Below the pieces are notes generated by a model, which did not search any database, was not told the DNA's origin, and saw only the letters and a program-made list of their open reading frames with translations. A DNA stretch of 64,000 bases from an uncultured Oxalicibacterium sp. GTDB taxonomy: Bacteria > Pseudomonadota > Gammaproteobacteria > Burkholderiales > Burkholderiaceae_D. The stretch covers positions 47,155 to 111,154 of the forward strand of contig NZ_CAJYMD010000076.1 of NCBI RefSeq assembly GCF_913776015.1, read 5' to 3'. Shown piece after piece: positions 46,441 to 55,514 of the stretch (position 1 is the stretch's first letter; the number at the start of each line of letters is the position of its first letter). The position numbers and the translations under genes were made by a program.

Positions 46441-46523
46441 TCCGCGATTCGTCGATCTTCCATACGTACACCGCGCTTTCCCTTCCGCGTCTACAATAGG
46501 CGTTTGCCCGTTTTCCAATTTCC

Positions 46524-46742
46524 ATGAGTAACCAGGATTCTTCCGGCGATGCGCGTCGCCACTCCTTGCGCCCAGATTCGCCCTGTGCCGGCTATTGCTC
46601 GACCTCGCACGGTGATGAAGTCTGCAAGGGATGCGGTCGTACCTGGGATGAAGTGTTGAACTGGATCATCTACACCGATGAAGAAAAAGAAGCCGTCTGG
46701 AATCGACTCGAAGCGGCAGGTTTGCTCAAGGTAAAGCGCTGA
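46524..46742 (+). CDS. DUF1289 cysteine-rich small protein
   Basis: A 72-residue protein with the DUF1289 pattern SPCAGYCS..EVCKGCGRTWDEV: four cysteines that could bind a metal or Fe-S cluster, then a tryptophan-rich helix (VLNWIIYTDEEKEAVW). The function is unknown. It lies 105 bases before prfC on the same strand. Confidence 0.88.
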   Translation: MSNQDSSGDARRHSLRPDSPCAGYCSTSHGDEVCKGCGRTWDEVLNWIIYTDEEKEAVWNRLEAAGLLKVKR

Positions 46743-46847
46743 ACTCTTACTGTTGCCAGGCGTTGCCGCCACGGCAAGATCGGCCACGGTATTAGACTTC
46801 CCACCCAGGAATCGGTAGACTTGTGGCCTTTTTCGCAGGGCTATTCC

Positions 46848-48530
46848 ATGTCTTCCGCGCCCGATACTCCCGATACCGCCGCCATTTCCGCTGCCGACGA
46901 TCTCGAACCGGTTGCCACGCGCAGCGTTTCTTCCGAACTGATCGAGAAGGAAGTCGCACGTCGCCGTACCTTCGGCATCATTTCCCACCCGGATGCGGGT
47001 AAAACCACGCTGACCGAAAAGTTGCTGCTGTTCTCGGGCGCGATCCAGCTCGCCGGTACCGTCAAGGGTCGTAAGAGTGGTCGCCATGCAACGTCTGACT
47101 GGATGGATATCGAGAAGCAGCGCGGCATTTCGGTCGCCAGCTCGGTCATGCAGTTCGAATATCGCGATCACGTGGTCAACCTGCTCGATACGCCGGGCCA
47201 CCAGGACTTTTCGGAAGATACCTATCGCGTGTTGACCGCCGTCGATTCGGCGTTGATGGTCATTGATGCCGCCAAGGGCGTGGAAGAGCAGACGATCAAA
47301 CTGCTCAACGTTTGCCGTATGCGCAACACGCCGATCGTCACGTTCATGAACAAGCTTGATCGCGAAACGCGCGATCCGCTCGAATTGCTGGATGAAGTGG
47401 AATCGGTCTTGAAGATCGAATGCGCACCGGTGACGTGGCCGATCGGCATGGGCAAGAATTTCCGCGGCGTGTATCACCTGCTGCGCGACGAAATCATGTT
47501 GTTTGCACCGGGTAGCGAAAAGGCCGACCAGACCTTCGAGGTCGTCAAGGGTATTGATAATCCGCGTCTGGCCGAAATGTTCCCGCTTGAAATCGAGCAG
47601 TTGAAAATGGAAGTCGAACTCGTGCACGGCGCGTCGCATCCATTCGATCTCGACGCATTTCTGTCGGGCCGTCGCACGCCTGTGTTCTTTGGCTCGGCCA
47701 TCAACAACTTTGGTGTGCGCGAGATTCTGAATGCGCTGCTCGACTGGGCACAGCCGCCGCGCGAACGCGATGCGACCGTGCGTGCGGTGCAACCGACCGA
47801 AAAACCATTCTCCGGTTTCGTCTTCAAGATCCAGGCCAACATGGACCCGGCGCACCGTGACCGTATCGCTTTCCTGCGTGTCTGCTCGGGCCGTTTCGAA
47901 CGCGGCATGAAGGTCAAGCATTTGCGGCTGAATCGCGAGATCAAGCTGTCGAGTGTCGTCACGTTCATGGCATCGAGTCGTGAGCAGGTGGAAGAGGCCT
48001 ACGCCGGCGACATCATCGGTTTGCCCAACCACGGCAACATGCAGATCGGCGACAGTTTTTCCGAAGGTGAATTTCTGCAGTTCACGGGTATTCCCTATTT
48101 CGCGCCTGATTTCTTCCGCTCAGTCCGCATTCGCAATCCGCTCAAGCTCAAGCAGTTGCACAAAGGCTTGCAGCAGTTGGGCGAGGAGGGCGCGATCCAG
48201 GTATTCAAGCCGGTGCATGGCAGTGATCTCGTGCTCGGTGGCGTCGGTGTGCTGCAGTTCGAAGTCGTGGCAAGCCGCTTGTTGAATGAATACGGCGTCG
48301 ATGCCGTGTTCGAAGGTACCAGCATCAGCACGGCACGCTGGATTTCGTGTGCCGACAAGAAGAAGCTGGCCGAATTCGAGAAGTCTTCTGCCGGCGGCAA
48401 TCTGGCGCACGATGCGGCAGGCAATCTTGCCTATCTCGCCAGCTCGGGCGTCAACTTGCGCCTGACGCAGGAACGCTGGCCCGATGTCGTTTTCCACGAA
48501 ACGCGAGAACACGCGGCCAAGCTGGATTGA
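46848..48530 (+). CDS. prfC: Peptide chain release factor 3
   Basis: A 560-residue translational GTPase that recycles RF1/RF2 after termination. G1 [12 protein letters not shown], switch [13 protein letters not shown] and G4 MNKLDRE are intact, and RF3-specific [14 protein letters not shown] follows. ATG 46848 gives an N-terminal extension of about 30 residues relative to E. coli RF3 ([11 protein letters not shown]..). A strong terminator follows. Confidence 0.97.
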   Translation: MSSAPDTPDTAAISAADDLEPVATRSVSSELIEKEVARRRTFGIISHPDAGKTTLTEKLLLFSGAIQLAGTVKGRKSGRHATSDWMDIEKQRGISVASSVMQFEYRDHVVNLLDTPGHQDFSEDTYRVLTAVDSALMVIDAAKGVEEQTIKLLNVCRMRNTPIVTFMNKLDRETRDPLELLDEVESVLKIECAPVTWPIGMGKNFRGVYHLLRDEIMLFAPGSEKADQTFEVVKGIDNPRLAEMFPLEIEQLKMEVELVHGASHPFDLDAFLSGRRTPVFFGSAINNFGVREILNALLDWAQPPRERDATVRAVQPTEKPFSGFVFKIQANMDPAHRDRIAFLRVCSGRFERGMKVKHLRLNREIKLSSVVTFMASSREQVEEAYAGDIIGLPNHGNMQIGDSFSEGEFLQFTGIPYFAPDFFRSVRIRNPLKLKQLHKGLQQLGEEGAIQVFKPVHGSDLVLGGVGVLQFEVVASRLLNEYGVDAVFEGTSISTARWISCADKKKLAEFEKSSAGGNLAHDAAGNLAYLASSGVNLRLTQERWPDVVFHETREHAAKLD

Positions 48531-48536
48531 TAAGTT

Positions 48537-48575
48537 GAAGCGGTTGTGGCTTGTTGTCGCAACCGCTTCACTTTT
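48537..48575 (+). terminator. Terminator of prfC
   Basis: GAAGCGGTTG pairs with CAACCGCTTC around a 13-base loop, followed by ACTTTTT. It begins 6 bases past the prfC stop. Confidence 0.85.
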
Positions 48576-48654
48576 TGCCGTAGTCAAAATTTGACGGTTG
48601 AAATATGCCGTTGAAATGCAGTGTCGAAATGCGTTATCGCCTTGCGAGGCAGTC

Positions 48655-50004
48655 ATGCCAAGAATCTTCAAATTTACGCAATTTTCCCTGCGCGATCTGA
48701 TCGTCACGGCGGGGCCGATGGCTTTGCTCGTCGTACTGCTTTGCTACCTCGCTTACCGCCTTGTTGATCCAACGCCGCCGCGCCAGGTGACGTTTTCCAC
48801 GGGGCAGGAAAACAGCGCCTATGAACAGTTCGGCAAACGCTACAAGGAAATCCTGAAGCGCTACGGCATCGACGTGACCTTGCAGCCGTCACTGGGCTCG
48901 CAGGAAAATCTGCGTCGGCTGAACGATCCCGATTCGGGTACCGATATCGCCTTCGTGCAAAGCGGTTCGACCGAACATGATGCCGCCGAACGTGCAGGGC
49001 TGGTGTCGCTCGGCAGCTTGTTTACCGAGCCGGTCTGGTTGTTCTTTCGCGAAAAGCGGCCGTTTGCCGAGTTGAAGGATTTGAAAGGGCGCAAGGTCAA
49101 TGTCGGGCCGGAAGGCACGGGCGTACCGCGCCTGTTCAAGGCGCTGTTGTCGGTCAACGGTATCGAGCCTGAGCAAGTCCATTTCAGCGAATTGGAAGAT
49201 ACGCCGGCGACAGTGGCCTTGCTCAATGGTCGCATCGATGCGCTGGTCTTCAGTTCTGCACCCGACAGTCTGCTGGTACAGATGCTGTTGCAGACCCCGG
49301 GTATCAAGCTCTTCGACTTTTCGCAGGCCGAAGCTTACTCGCGCCGTTTGCCTTACTTGACAAATGTGACGCTGCCACGCGGGATTGTCGATCTGGGCAA
49401 GAATTTGCCGACGCATGACTACCATCTGGTGGCACCGACGGCGACCTTGGTAGCACGCGAGAATTTGCATCCGGCACTCGTCGATCTGTTTGCCCAAGCG
49501 GCGACGACCGTGCATGGTGGCGCGGGCTGGTTCAGCAAACAGGGCGAGTTCCCGAATGCGCGCTATACCGAAATTCCGGTTGTGGCGGAAGCCGAAAAGT
49601 TCTATCGCGAAGGGCCGCCGTTCCTGCAACGTTACATGCCATTCTGGCTGGCCAATTTCATGGAGCGCATGTGGGTCGTGATCGTGGCGCTGGGCGCCTT
49701 GTTCCTGCCGCTGTCGCGCATCCTGCCACCGCTTTATGTATGGAAGGTGCGTTCGCGTGTTTATCGCTGGTATGCACAATTGCGCAGCATCGAGCAGGCG
49801 ATCGAGGAAGTGCCGCAGCAAGACCGTGAAGAGGTGTATCCGGCCCAGTTGCGGCGCTTGGCGCAACTGGAAGAGCGCGTCAACCAGATCGTGATTCCGC
49901 TGTCGTTCGCGGACGAACTCTATCGCTTGCGCAGCAATATCAATCTCGTGCGCAAGCGCATTATCTGGCTCAGTCAGACTTCTTCTGCCGAGCCACAAGC
50001 CTGA
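48655..50004 (+). CDS. Membrane-anchored TAXI-family solute-binding protein
   Basis: A 449-residue protein. An N-terminal helix (about 17-38) anchors a TAXI-type binding domain (about 45-330) with FSTGQENSAYEQFGKRY, IAFVQSG and GRKVNVGPEGTG. A second helix (about 345-370, WVVIVALGALFLPLSRILPP) and a basic, coiled C-terminal tail follow. Normal TAXI proteins are free periplasmic receptors of TRAP transporters; this one has two membrane helices and no TRAP permease genes nearby, so it may be a sensor or scaffold. GAGG six bases before ATG 48655 fixes the start. The tail meets the convergent rhodanese with no gap. Confidence 0.8.
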   Translation: MPRIFKFTQFSLRDLIVTAGPMALLVVLLCYLAYRLVDPTPPRQVTFSTGQENSAYEQFGKRYKEILKRYGIDVTLQPSLGSQENLRRLNDPDSGTDIAFVQSGSTEHDAAERAGLVSLGSLFTEPVWLFFREKRPFAELKDLKGRKVNVGPEGTGVPRLFKALLSVNGIEPEQVHFSELEDTPATVALLNGRIDALVFSSAPDSLLVQMLLQTPGIKLFDFSQAEAYSRRLPYLTNVTLPRGIVDLGKNLPTHDYHLVAPTATLVARENLHPALVDLFAQAATTVHGGAGWFSKQGEFPNARYTEIPVVAEAEKFYREGPPFLQRYMPFWLANFMERMWVVIVALGALFLPLSRILPPLYVWKVRSRVYRWYAQLRSIEQAIEEVPQQDREEVYPAQLRRLAQLEERVNQIVIPLSFADELYRLRSNINLVRKRIIWLSQTSSAEPQA

Positions 50005-50472
50005 TCAGGCACCGATCCAGGGCAGACCGGCCTTGCACCAGCCATCGACATTCTTGCGATGACCTTCGGCATCCTTGCCACCTTCGAAACCTTCCAGCAC
50101 ATCGAAACTGTTGGTATAGCCGTGTTCGGTTGCCAGCTTGGCCGCGCCCTTGGAGCGTACCGCGCCACGACATAAAAACAGCAGCACGTCATCCTTGTCG
50201 GCGACTTGCGCCAACTGTGCGAGAAAGTCGGGATTGGGTTTGCCGCCCGGGTAAAGCGTCCACTGCACAGCGAATTGCTGGTCGGCTGCCAGTTGCGGTT
50301 TGCCGATCCAGTCGCGTTCGGCATCGGTACGGACGTCGATCAGCTTGATCTTGGTGTCGCCTTGATGAGCTTGTAATAGCGCATAGCTTTCCTGCGGTGT
50401 CAGCGCACCGGCATAGGGACGATTCTGTTCGGTGCCACGGCTGCGGCCTGCTGCAAGAATGTCGGTCGTCAT
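50005..50472 (-). CDS. Single-domain rhodanese sulfurtransferase
   Basis: A 155-residue cytoplasmic rhodanese with active-site loop CRGAVRS (Cys101) and the upstream IDVRTDAERDW motif of the family. The insert FAVQWTLYPGGKPN is typical of proteobacterial rhodanese-like proteins beside transporters. It starts after a minus-strand TATAAT-like box near 50514-50519. The precise sulfur donor is unknown. Confidence 0.88.
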   Translation of the reverse strand: MTTDILAAGRSRGTEQNRPYAGALTPQESYALLQAHQGDTKIKLIDVRTDAERDWIGKPQLAADQQFAVQWTLYPGGKPNPDFLAQLAQVADKDDVLLFLCRGAVRSKGAAKLATEHGYTNSFDVLEGFEGGKDAEGHRKNVDGWCKAGLPWIGA

Positions 50473-50635
50473 GCTGAGAATTCCGGGAAAGATGGGGAGG
50501 AGTATGAAAGGCGATTATAGAGTGCGTCTTATAGATGTGCAGTCTCATCAAATTTGCCTGTATGCATGCAGATGATCTATCTATATCGGAATCCGACGGT
50601 GTTTATAATCGTTGCATCCTGTTGATGGAGCGCCC

Positions 50636-51886
50636 ATGACCTTGCTGCAATTCGTCGCCGCCTTTCTTTTCGCGATTGCCTTGATCCACACATTCACTGC
50701 GCCTTTCTTCGCCCGACTGGCGCATCGCTATCCGCGTCATGAAGGTTTGCTGCATTTGTTGGGCGAAGTTGAAGTGGTGTTCGGCTTTTGGGCATTCATT
50801 CTGATCATTGCCATGGCCTTGATCGCCGGTGGCGATGTGGCGCTTGAGTATGCCGAGTCGCGCCACTACACCGAGCCGCTATTCGTGTTCGTGATCATGG
50901 TGATGGCCGCTTCGCGGCCCGTGCTGGAACTGGTGAGAGCCGTCGTGTCACGTATCGCGCGCATGCTGCCGATGGACATGACGCTGGCACGTGTCTGGCT
51001 GTGCCTGTGGCTGGTGCCGCTGATCGGTTCGTTGATTACCGAACCTGCCGCGATGACGCTGGCGGCATTGATGCTGTCACCGTTGGTATTTCGTCCCGGC
51101 ATGCCGGAATGGCTCAAGTACGCGAGCCTCGGTGTGTTGTTCGTCAATGTATCGATTGGCGGCACCTTGACTTCGTTTGCCGCGCCGCCGGTGTTGATGG
51201 TGGCTGCGAAATGGGGCTGGGACAGCAGCTTCATGTTTTTGCACTTCGGCTGGAAGGCTGCGCTGGCCGTGCTGATCAATGCTTCGGTCGTGAGCTGGTT
51301 GTTAAGGCGACACCTGATCGAAGCCGAGATCGTGCCGACCTCACATGAAGAGGGGGTGCCACGCATCGTTTGTCTGATCCACCTATTTTTTCTGGCAGGC
51401 GTCGTGATGTTTGCGCATCACCCTGTGATTTTTCTCGGACTTTTTCTGTTCTTTCTGGGTTTTACCAAGGCGTATGCACGGCACCAGGCACCGTTGCTGT
51501 TGAAAGAAGCCTTGCTGGTCGGCTTCTTCCTTGCAGGATTGGTGGTGCTGGGAGGCATGCAGCAATGGTGGTTGCAGCCGATCGTGGCGAATCTGGAGCC
51601 TACCGCCTTGTTCTTCGGCGCATTGGCCTTGACTGCCATTACCGATAACGCTGCACTGACTTACCTTGGCTCACTGGTCGAAGGCATGTCGGATGCCGCA
51701 AAGTACATGTTGATGGCAGGTGCCGTGGCGGGCGGTGGCCTGACCGTGATCGCCAATGCCCCCAATCCTGCCGGGATGGCATTGTTGCGTGGCGGGTTCC
51801 GCAATCGGGTTGTCACTGTGCAAGGATTGCTATTCGGCGCCATTTTACCGACCGTAACTGGCGCACTTTGTTTCCTATTGCTTTGA
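50636..51886 (+). CDS. Putative Na+/H+ antiporter family protein
   Basis: A 416-residue inner-membrane protein with about 11 hydrophobic helices, opening with LLQFVAAFLFAIALIHTFTAPFFARLAHRYPRH. Conserved features are PLIGSLITEPAAMTLAA, GGTLTSFAAPPV and ITDNAALTYLG, seen in a family annotated as putative Na+/H+ antiporters. Transport has not been shown for most members. TATAAT (50604-50609) and GGAG five bases before ATG support the start. Confidence 0.75.
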   Translation: MTLLQFVAAFLFAIALIHTFTAPFFARLAHRYPRHEGLLHLLGEVEVVFGFWAFILIIAMALIAGGDVALEYAESRHYTEPLFVFVIMVMAASRPVLELVRAVVSRIARMLPMDMTLARVWLCLWLVPLIGSLITEPAAMTLAALMLSPLVFRPGMPEWLKYASLGVLFVNVSIGGTLTSFAAPPVLMVAAKWGWDSSFMFLHFGWKAALAVLINASVVSWLLRRHLIEAEIVPTSHEEGVPRIVCLIHLFFLAGVVMFAHHPVIFLGLFLFFLGFTKAYARHQAPLLLKEALLVGFFLAGLVVLGGMQQWWLQPIVANLEPTALFFGALALTAITDNAALTYLGSLVEGMSDAAKYMLMAGAVAGGGLTVIANAPNPAGMALLRGGFRNRVVTVQGLLFGAILPTVTGALCFLLL

Positions 51887-51972
51887 TGCACAAATAAAGT
51901 GCAAATATCTATTTTTGATCATTAATTGCACATTAAAAGTGCGTTAAATCGTAAATGCACAATTATGGTGAT
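51887..51972 (+). promoter_or_regulatory. Three NtrC-type enhancer sites upstream of glnA
   Basis: Three copies of GCAC-N7-GTG(C) lie in a row. Site 1 (51887-51903) is TGCAC-AAATAAA-GTGCA with perfect arms. Site 2 (51927-51943) is TGCAC-ATTAAAA-GTGCG. Site 3 (51956-51972) is TGCAC-AATTATG-GTGAT. The NtrC consensus is TGCACC-N5-GGTGCA. They lie 107-192 bases before the sigma-54 promoter, the usual enhancer distance. Site 1 begins directly after the upstream stop codon. Confidence 0.85.
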
Positions 51973-52078
51973 TACGTGGTCGTGGTTGCTTTGACAATCC
52001 CTGCGCCAAAACGGCGCTTTCCCTTGTGATTCAATCACTTAAATGCCGGCAGGCCACCCTGTTTTTGCTACAAAATAG

Positions 52079-52094
52079 TGGCATGGAATCTGCT
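52079..52094 (+). promoter_or_regulatory. Sigma-54 promoter of glnA
   Basis: TGGCATG-GAAT-CTGCT matches the -24/-12 consensus TGGCACG-N4-TTGCW, with the invariant GG and GC 10 bases apart. The expected start is near 52105, giving a ~100-base leader to glnA. Confidence 0.88.
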
Positions 52095-52202
52095 ATTATT
52101 CCGGGCGAGTTATGGACGCACGCTGTTTGCGCAGTTGAACACCAGCACGGATCACAACCCAACCCTATTCTTGTATTACCTGCTCATATTTAGGAGATTC
52201 GC

Positions 52203-53618
52203 ATGGCAATGACGGCCGCAGAGGTCTTGAAGATGGTGAAAGACAACGAAGTCAAATTCGTTGATTTTCGCTTTGCTGATACACGTGGCAAAGAACAGCA
52301 CGTCACCGTGCCAGTTTCGCATTTCGATATGGACAAATTTGAAGCTGGCCATGCATTCGACGGTTCGTCGATCGCCGGCTGGAAGGGTATCGAAGCATCC
52401 GACATGCTGTTGATGCCAGATCCAAACACCGCCAACATCGATCCATTCATGGAAGAAACCACGCTGTTCATGCAGTGTGATGTTATCGAGCCATCGGATG
52501 GCAAAGGTTACGACCGCGATCCACGTTCGATCGCCAAACGCGCTGAAGCGTACCTGAAATCCTCGGGCCTGGGCGACACCGCCTACTTCGGTCCTGAGCC
52601 AGAATTCTTCATTTTCGACGGCATCCGTTGGAAAATCGGCATGGATGGCTGCTTCGTCAAGATTGATTCGGAAGAAGCATCGTGGTCCACCGGCGAGAAA
52701 ATCGAAGGCGGCAACACCGGCCATCGTCCAGCAGTCAAGGGCGGCTACTTCCCAGTGCCTCCAGTCGATAGCTTCCAGGACATGCGTTCGGAAATGTGCC
52801 TGATCCTGGAATCGCTCGGCATCCCGGTTGAAGTGCATCACCACGAAGTGGCTGGCGCTGGCCAAAACGAAATCGGCACCAAGTTCTCGACCCTGGTTGA
52901 GCGTGCTGACTGGACCCAGAACCTGAAATATGTTGTCTGGAACGTTGCGCACACCTACGGCAAAACCGCGACCTTCATGCCAAAACCAATCGTTGGCGAC
53001 AACGGTTCGGGCATGCACGTTCACCAATCGGTCTGGAAAGATGGCAAAAACCTGTTCGCAGGCGACGGCTATGCCGGTCTGTCGGAATTCGCGCTGTATT
53101 ACATCGGCGGCATCATCAAGCACGCCAAGGCATTGAACGCGATCACCAACCCAGGTACCAACTCGTACAAACGTCTGGTTCCAGGCTTCGAAGCGCCAGT
53201 CAAACTGGCTTACTCTGCCAAGAACCGTTCGGCTTCGATCCGTATTCCTTATGTGTCGAATCCAAAAGGCCGTCGTATCGAAACCCGTTTCCCAGATCCA
53301 CTGGCCAACCCATACCTGTGCTTCGCAGCACTGTTGATGGCAGGTCTGGACGGCGTTCAGAACAAGATCCATCCAGGTGAAGCAGCATCGAAAGATCTGT
53401 ACCACCTGCCACCAGAAGAAGACAAACTGATCCCAACGGTTTGCGCTTCGCTGGAAGAGGCACTGGACAATCTGAACAAAGACCGCGAGTTCCTGACCCG
53501 TGGTGGCGTGTTTAGCGACGCAATGATCGATGCCTACATCGATCTGAAGATGCAAGAAGTCACGCGTTTCCGCATGACTGCGCATCCAGTCGAATACGAT
53601 ATGTACTACTCGGTCTAA
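52203..53618 (+). CDS. glnA: Glutamine synthetase type I
   Basis: A 471-residue GSI-beta enzyme: glutamate + NH3 + ATP to glutamine, as a dodecamer. It has the catalytic loop [14 protein letters not shown]/metal sites [12 protein letters not shown] and [10 protein letters not shown], and the adenylylation loop DLYHLPPEE with Tyr400, the residue modified by GlnE. ATG 52203 has GGAG upstream. It is expressed from the NtrC/sigma-54 promoter, and ntrB-ntrC lie downstream, making a feedback loop. Confidence 0.98.
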   Translation: MAMTAAEVLKMVKDNEVKFVDFRFADTRGKEQHVTVPVSHFDMDKFEAGHAFDGSSIAGWKGIEASDMLLMPDPNTANIDPFMEETTLFMQCDVIEPSDGKGYDRDPRSIAKRAEAYLKSSGLGDTAYFGPEPEFFIFDGIRWKIGMDGCFVKIDSEEASWSTGEKIEGGNTGHRPAVKGGYFPVPPVDSFQDMRSEMCLILESLGIPVEVHHHEVAGAGQNEIGTKFSTLVERADWTQNLKYVVWNVAHTYGKTATFMPKPIVGDNGSGMHVHQSVWKDGKNLFAGDGYAGLSEFALYYIGGIIKHAKALNAITNPGTNSYKRLVPGFEAPVKLAYSAKNRSASIRIPYVSNPKGRRIETRFPDPLANPYLCFAALLMAGLDGVQNKIHPGEAASKDLYHLPPEEDKLIPTVCASLEEALDNLNKDREFLTRGGVFSDAMIDAYIDLKMQEVTRFRMTAHPVEYDMYYSV

Positions 53619-53642
53619 TCGTTCGTTGTAGTAGTGTTATCG

Positions 53643-53675
53643 AAGCGGGAAAAGCGCAAGCTTTTCCCGCTTTTT
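53643..53675 (+). terminator. Terminator of glnA
   Basis: AAGCGGGAAAAGC pairs over 13 bases with GCTTTTCCCGCTT around GCAA, followed by TTT. It separates glnA from the downstream genes. Confidence 0.9.
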
Positions 53676-53770
53676 ATTTGCCTTCGCACTGCGGAAAATG
53701 CGGCAACATGATGTTTTCCTGGCGTCTCCTGTCATACACTAGGAGCGACTCAACCGACCGAACAGTGCGT

Positions 53771-54286
53771 ATGAAATACATCTGCATTTCCCTGTTGTGC
53801 CTGACCGCGATGGTGTCTGCCAAAGTGCCGTTCGTTACGCCTGCATTTGCGCAGAACGATGTTTATCTATGCATCGATGCCGAAGGTCGTCGCGAGTACA
53901 AGAACACTGGCCCCACGGCGCGTTGCAAGCGGGTCGATTTGCCGGGCGTATCGACTGTACCTTCCTCTGCGCCGCGTGCGACACCTGCTGCGCCTGCTAC
54001 GCGTCCAGCGACGGCAACATCGCCAAGCGAGTTTCCGCGCGTAAGCAGCGGCGAACAGAAAGCACGCGATAGTGACCGCAAACGCATCCTGCAGGATGAA
54101 CTCAAAGTGGAAGAAGCCAAGCTGGCCGCGCTCAAGGCCGAATACAACAATGGCGAACCCGAGCGTCTCGGCAACGAGCGCAACTATGCAAAATATCAGG
54201 AGCGTACCGCGGCATTGAAGGATGATGTCGCGCGCACCGAACGCAATGTGGAAGCTCTCAAACGCGAACTGGGTAATCTCAAATAA
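53771..54286 (+). CDS. DUF4124-type periplasmic protein with coiled coil
   Basis: A 171-residue exported protein. The signal peptide (MKYICISLLCLTAMVSAKVPFVTPAFA) is followed by a short DUF4124-like domain (VYLCIDAEGRREYKNTG, C at both ends), an Ala/Thr/Pro-rich linker and a C-terminal coiled coil (about 105-170, ELKVEEAKLAALKAEY..). The function is unknown. Its place between glnA and ntrB is conserved in related betaproteobacteria. It has its own terminator. Confidence 0.82.
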   Translation: MKYICISLLCLTAMVSAKVPFVTPAFAQNDVYLCIDAEGRREYKNTGPTARCKRVDLPGVSTVPSSAPRATPAAPATRPATATSPSEFPRVSSGEQKARDSDRKRILQDELKVEEAKLAALKAEYNNGEPERLGNERNYAKYQERTAALKDDVARTERNVEALKRELGNLK

Positions 54287-54321
54287 GATGTGTTCGCATC
54301 GGTATGATGTTTGCTTTAGTC

Positions 54322-54350
54322 TGGCCGCATGTAGCGGCCATTCTTTTTTG
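54322..54350 (+). terminator. Terminator between DUF4124 gene and ntrB
   Basis: TGGCCGC-atgta-GCGGCCA followed by TTCTTTTTT. It implies that ntrBC are transcribed from their own promoter or by read-through. Confidence 0.8.
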
Positions 54351-54374
54351 AACGGCCTTTTATGATGGAGTTCT

Positions 54375-55448
54375 GTGAATAAACATATGCTTTCCCTTGC
54401 CGGTCTGGATTTGCTGGCATCGGCCGTCCTGGTGCTTGATCCCGAAGGTCGGATCATCTACGCCAACCCCGCAGCAGAGAATCTGCTTGAATCGTCGAGC
54501 AAAATCCTGCTTAACCAAACACTCTCCGAACTCTTTCTGCAAAACGAAGAGCTCGATGCCTTGTTCCAAGGCGCATTGCAGCAAGCCTTTGCCGACAAGC
54601 GGCAGGAACTGACGCTGGAACGTCTGAGTCGTGAACCATTGCAGGTACATGCGGTGGTGACGGCACTCGATCAGCCGGAGACGCCGGTATTGATCGAATT
54701 GCGCGAGAACCTGCAGCAACTCAAGCTCGATCGGGAAGAGCGTCTGCTGGATCAAAGCCAGGCCAACAAGGAACTGATCCGCAATCTTGCGCACGAGATC
54801 AAGAATCCGCTTGGCGGCATTCGCGGTGCAGCGCAATTGCTGGAGCTGGAATTGCCGGAGCGGCACCTCAAGGAATTGCGTGAATACACGCAGGTCATCA
54901 TCAAGGAAGCCGATCGCCTCCAAACGCTGGTGGACCGCCTGCTGGCACCGCATCGTCGTCCGCATATCGTCGGCGACGTCAACATTCATGAGGTGTGCGA
55001 GCGTGTACGCAGCCTGATCACCTCTGAATTCCCGAACGGTCTGAAGATTCGGCGTGATTACGATCTGTCGATTCCCGAATTCCGGGGTGACAAGGAACAA
55101 CTGATTCAGGCTGTACTCAATATCGCGCACAACGCCGCCCAGGTGCTGACCGAACGCATGAAAGCGGGCGATGCCGAGTTAATTTTACGTACACGTATTG
55201 CACGACAGATCACGCTGGCGAAGGTGCGTTATCGGCTGGCATTAGATTTGCATATTATCGATAACGGACCCGGCATCCCGCCGGACATCCGTGATCGGAT
55301 TTTTTATCCACTGGTATCGGGCAGGGATGGCGGTAGTGGCTTGGGATTAACGTTGGCACAGACATTCGTGCAGCAGCATATGGGCGTCATCGAATGCGAG
55401 AGCCGGCCGGGTTATACGGATTTCCGTATTTTGATTCCCTTGCCCTGA
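54375..55448 (+). CDS. glnL: Nitrogen regulation sensor kinase NtrB
   Basis: A 357-residue cytoplasmic kinase: PAS domain (about 10-115), HisKA with NLAHEIKNPLGGIRGAAQLL (His140) and a HATPase (DNGPGIPP, GSGLGLTLAQ). It phosphorylates NtrC under nitrogen limitation and, with GlnB, dephosphorylates it in nitrogen excess. The GTG start 54375 has GGAG five bases upstream. Confidence 0.95.
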   Translation: MNKHMLSLAGLDLLASAVLVLDPEGRIIYANPAAENLLESSSKILLNQTLSELFLQNEELDALFQGALQQAFADKRQELTLERLSREPLQVHAVVTALDQPETPVLIELRENLQQLKLDREERLLDQSQANKELIRNLAHEIKNPLGGIRGAAQLLELELPERHLKELREYTQVIIKEADRLQTLVDRLLAPHRRPHIVGDVNIHEVCERVRSLITSEFPNGLKIRRDYDLSIPEFRGDKEQLIQAVLNIAHNAAQVLTERMKAGDAELILRTRIARQITLAKVRYRLALDLHIIDNGPGIPPDIRDRIFYPLVSGRDGGSGLGLTLAQTFVQQHMGVIECESRPGYTDFRILIPLP

Positions 55449-55467
55449 TACGGCATAACAATAAACT

Positions 55468-55488
55468 GGCAATGTCGCCGACATTGCC
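55468..55488. repeat. Perfect 21-base palindrome between ntrB and ntrC
   Basis: GGCAATGTCG-C-CGACATTGCC: ten-base perfect arms around one base, 20 bases after the ntrB stop and 27 before ntrC. No T-run follows, so it is not a simple terminator. It may be an operator, a processing hairpin or an mRNA stabiliser that sets the NtrB:NtrC ratio. Confidence 0.6.
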
Positions 55489-55514
55489 GCATCACGCGGA
55501 ACATTAGAAGACAT

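Noticed and set aside
46491..48032. 513-codon open frame opposite prfC
   Set aside because: Antisense of an unambiguous RF3 gene; low-quality composition.
52176..53585. 469-codon open frame opposite glnA
   Set aside because: Antisense of a highly expressed gene with biased codons, which often leaves the opposite strand open. No protein features.
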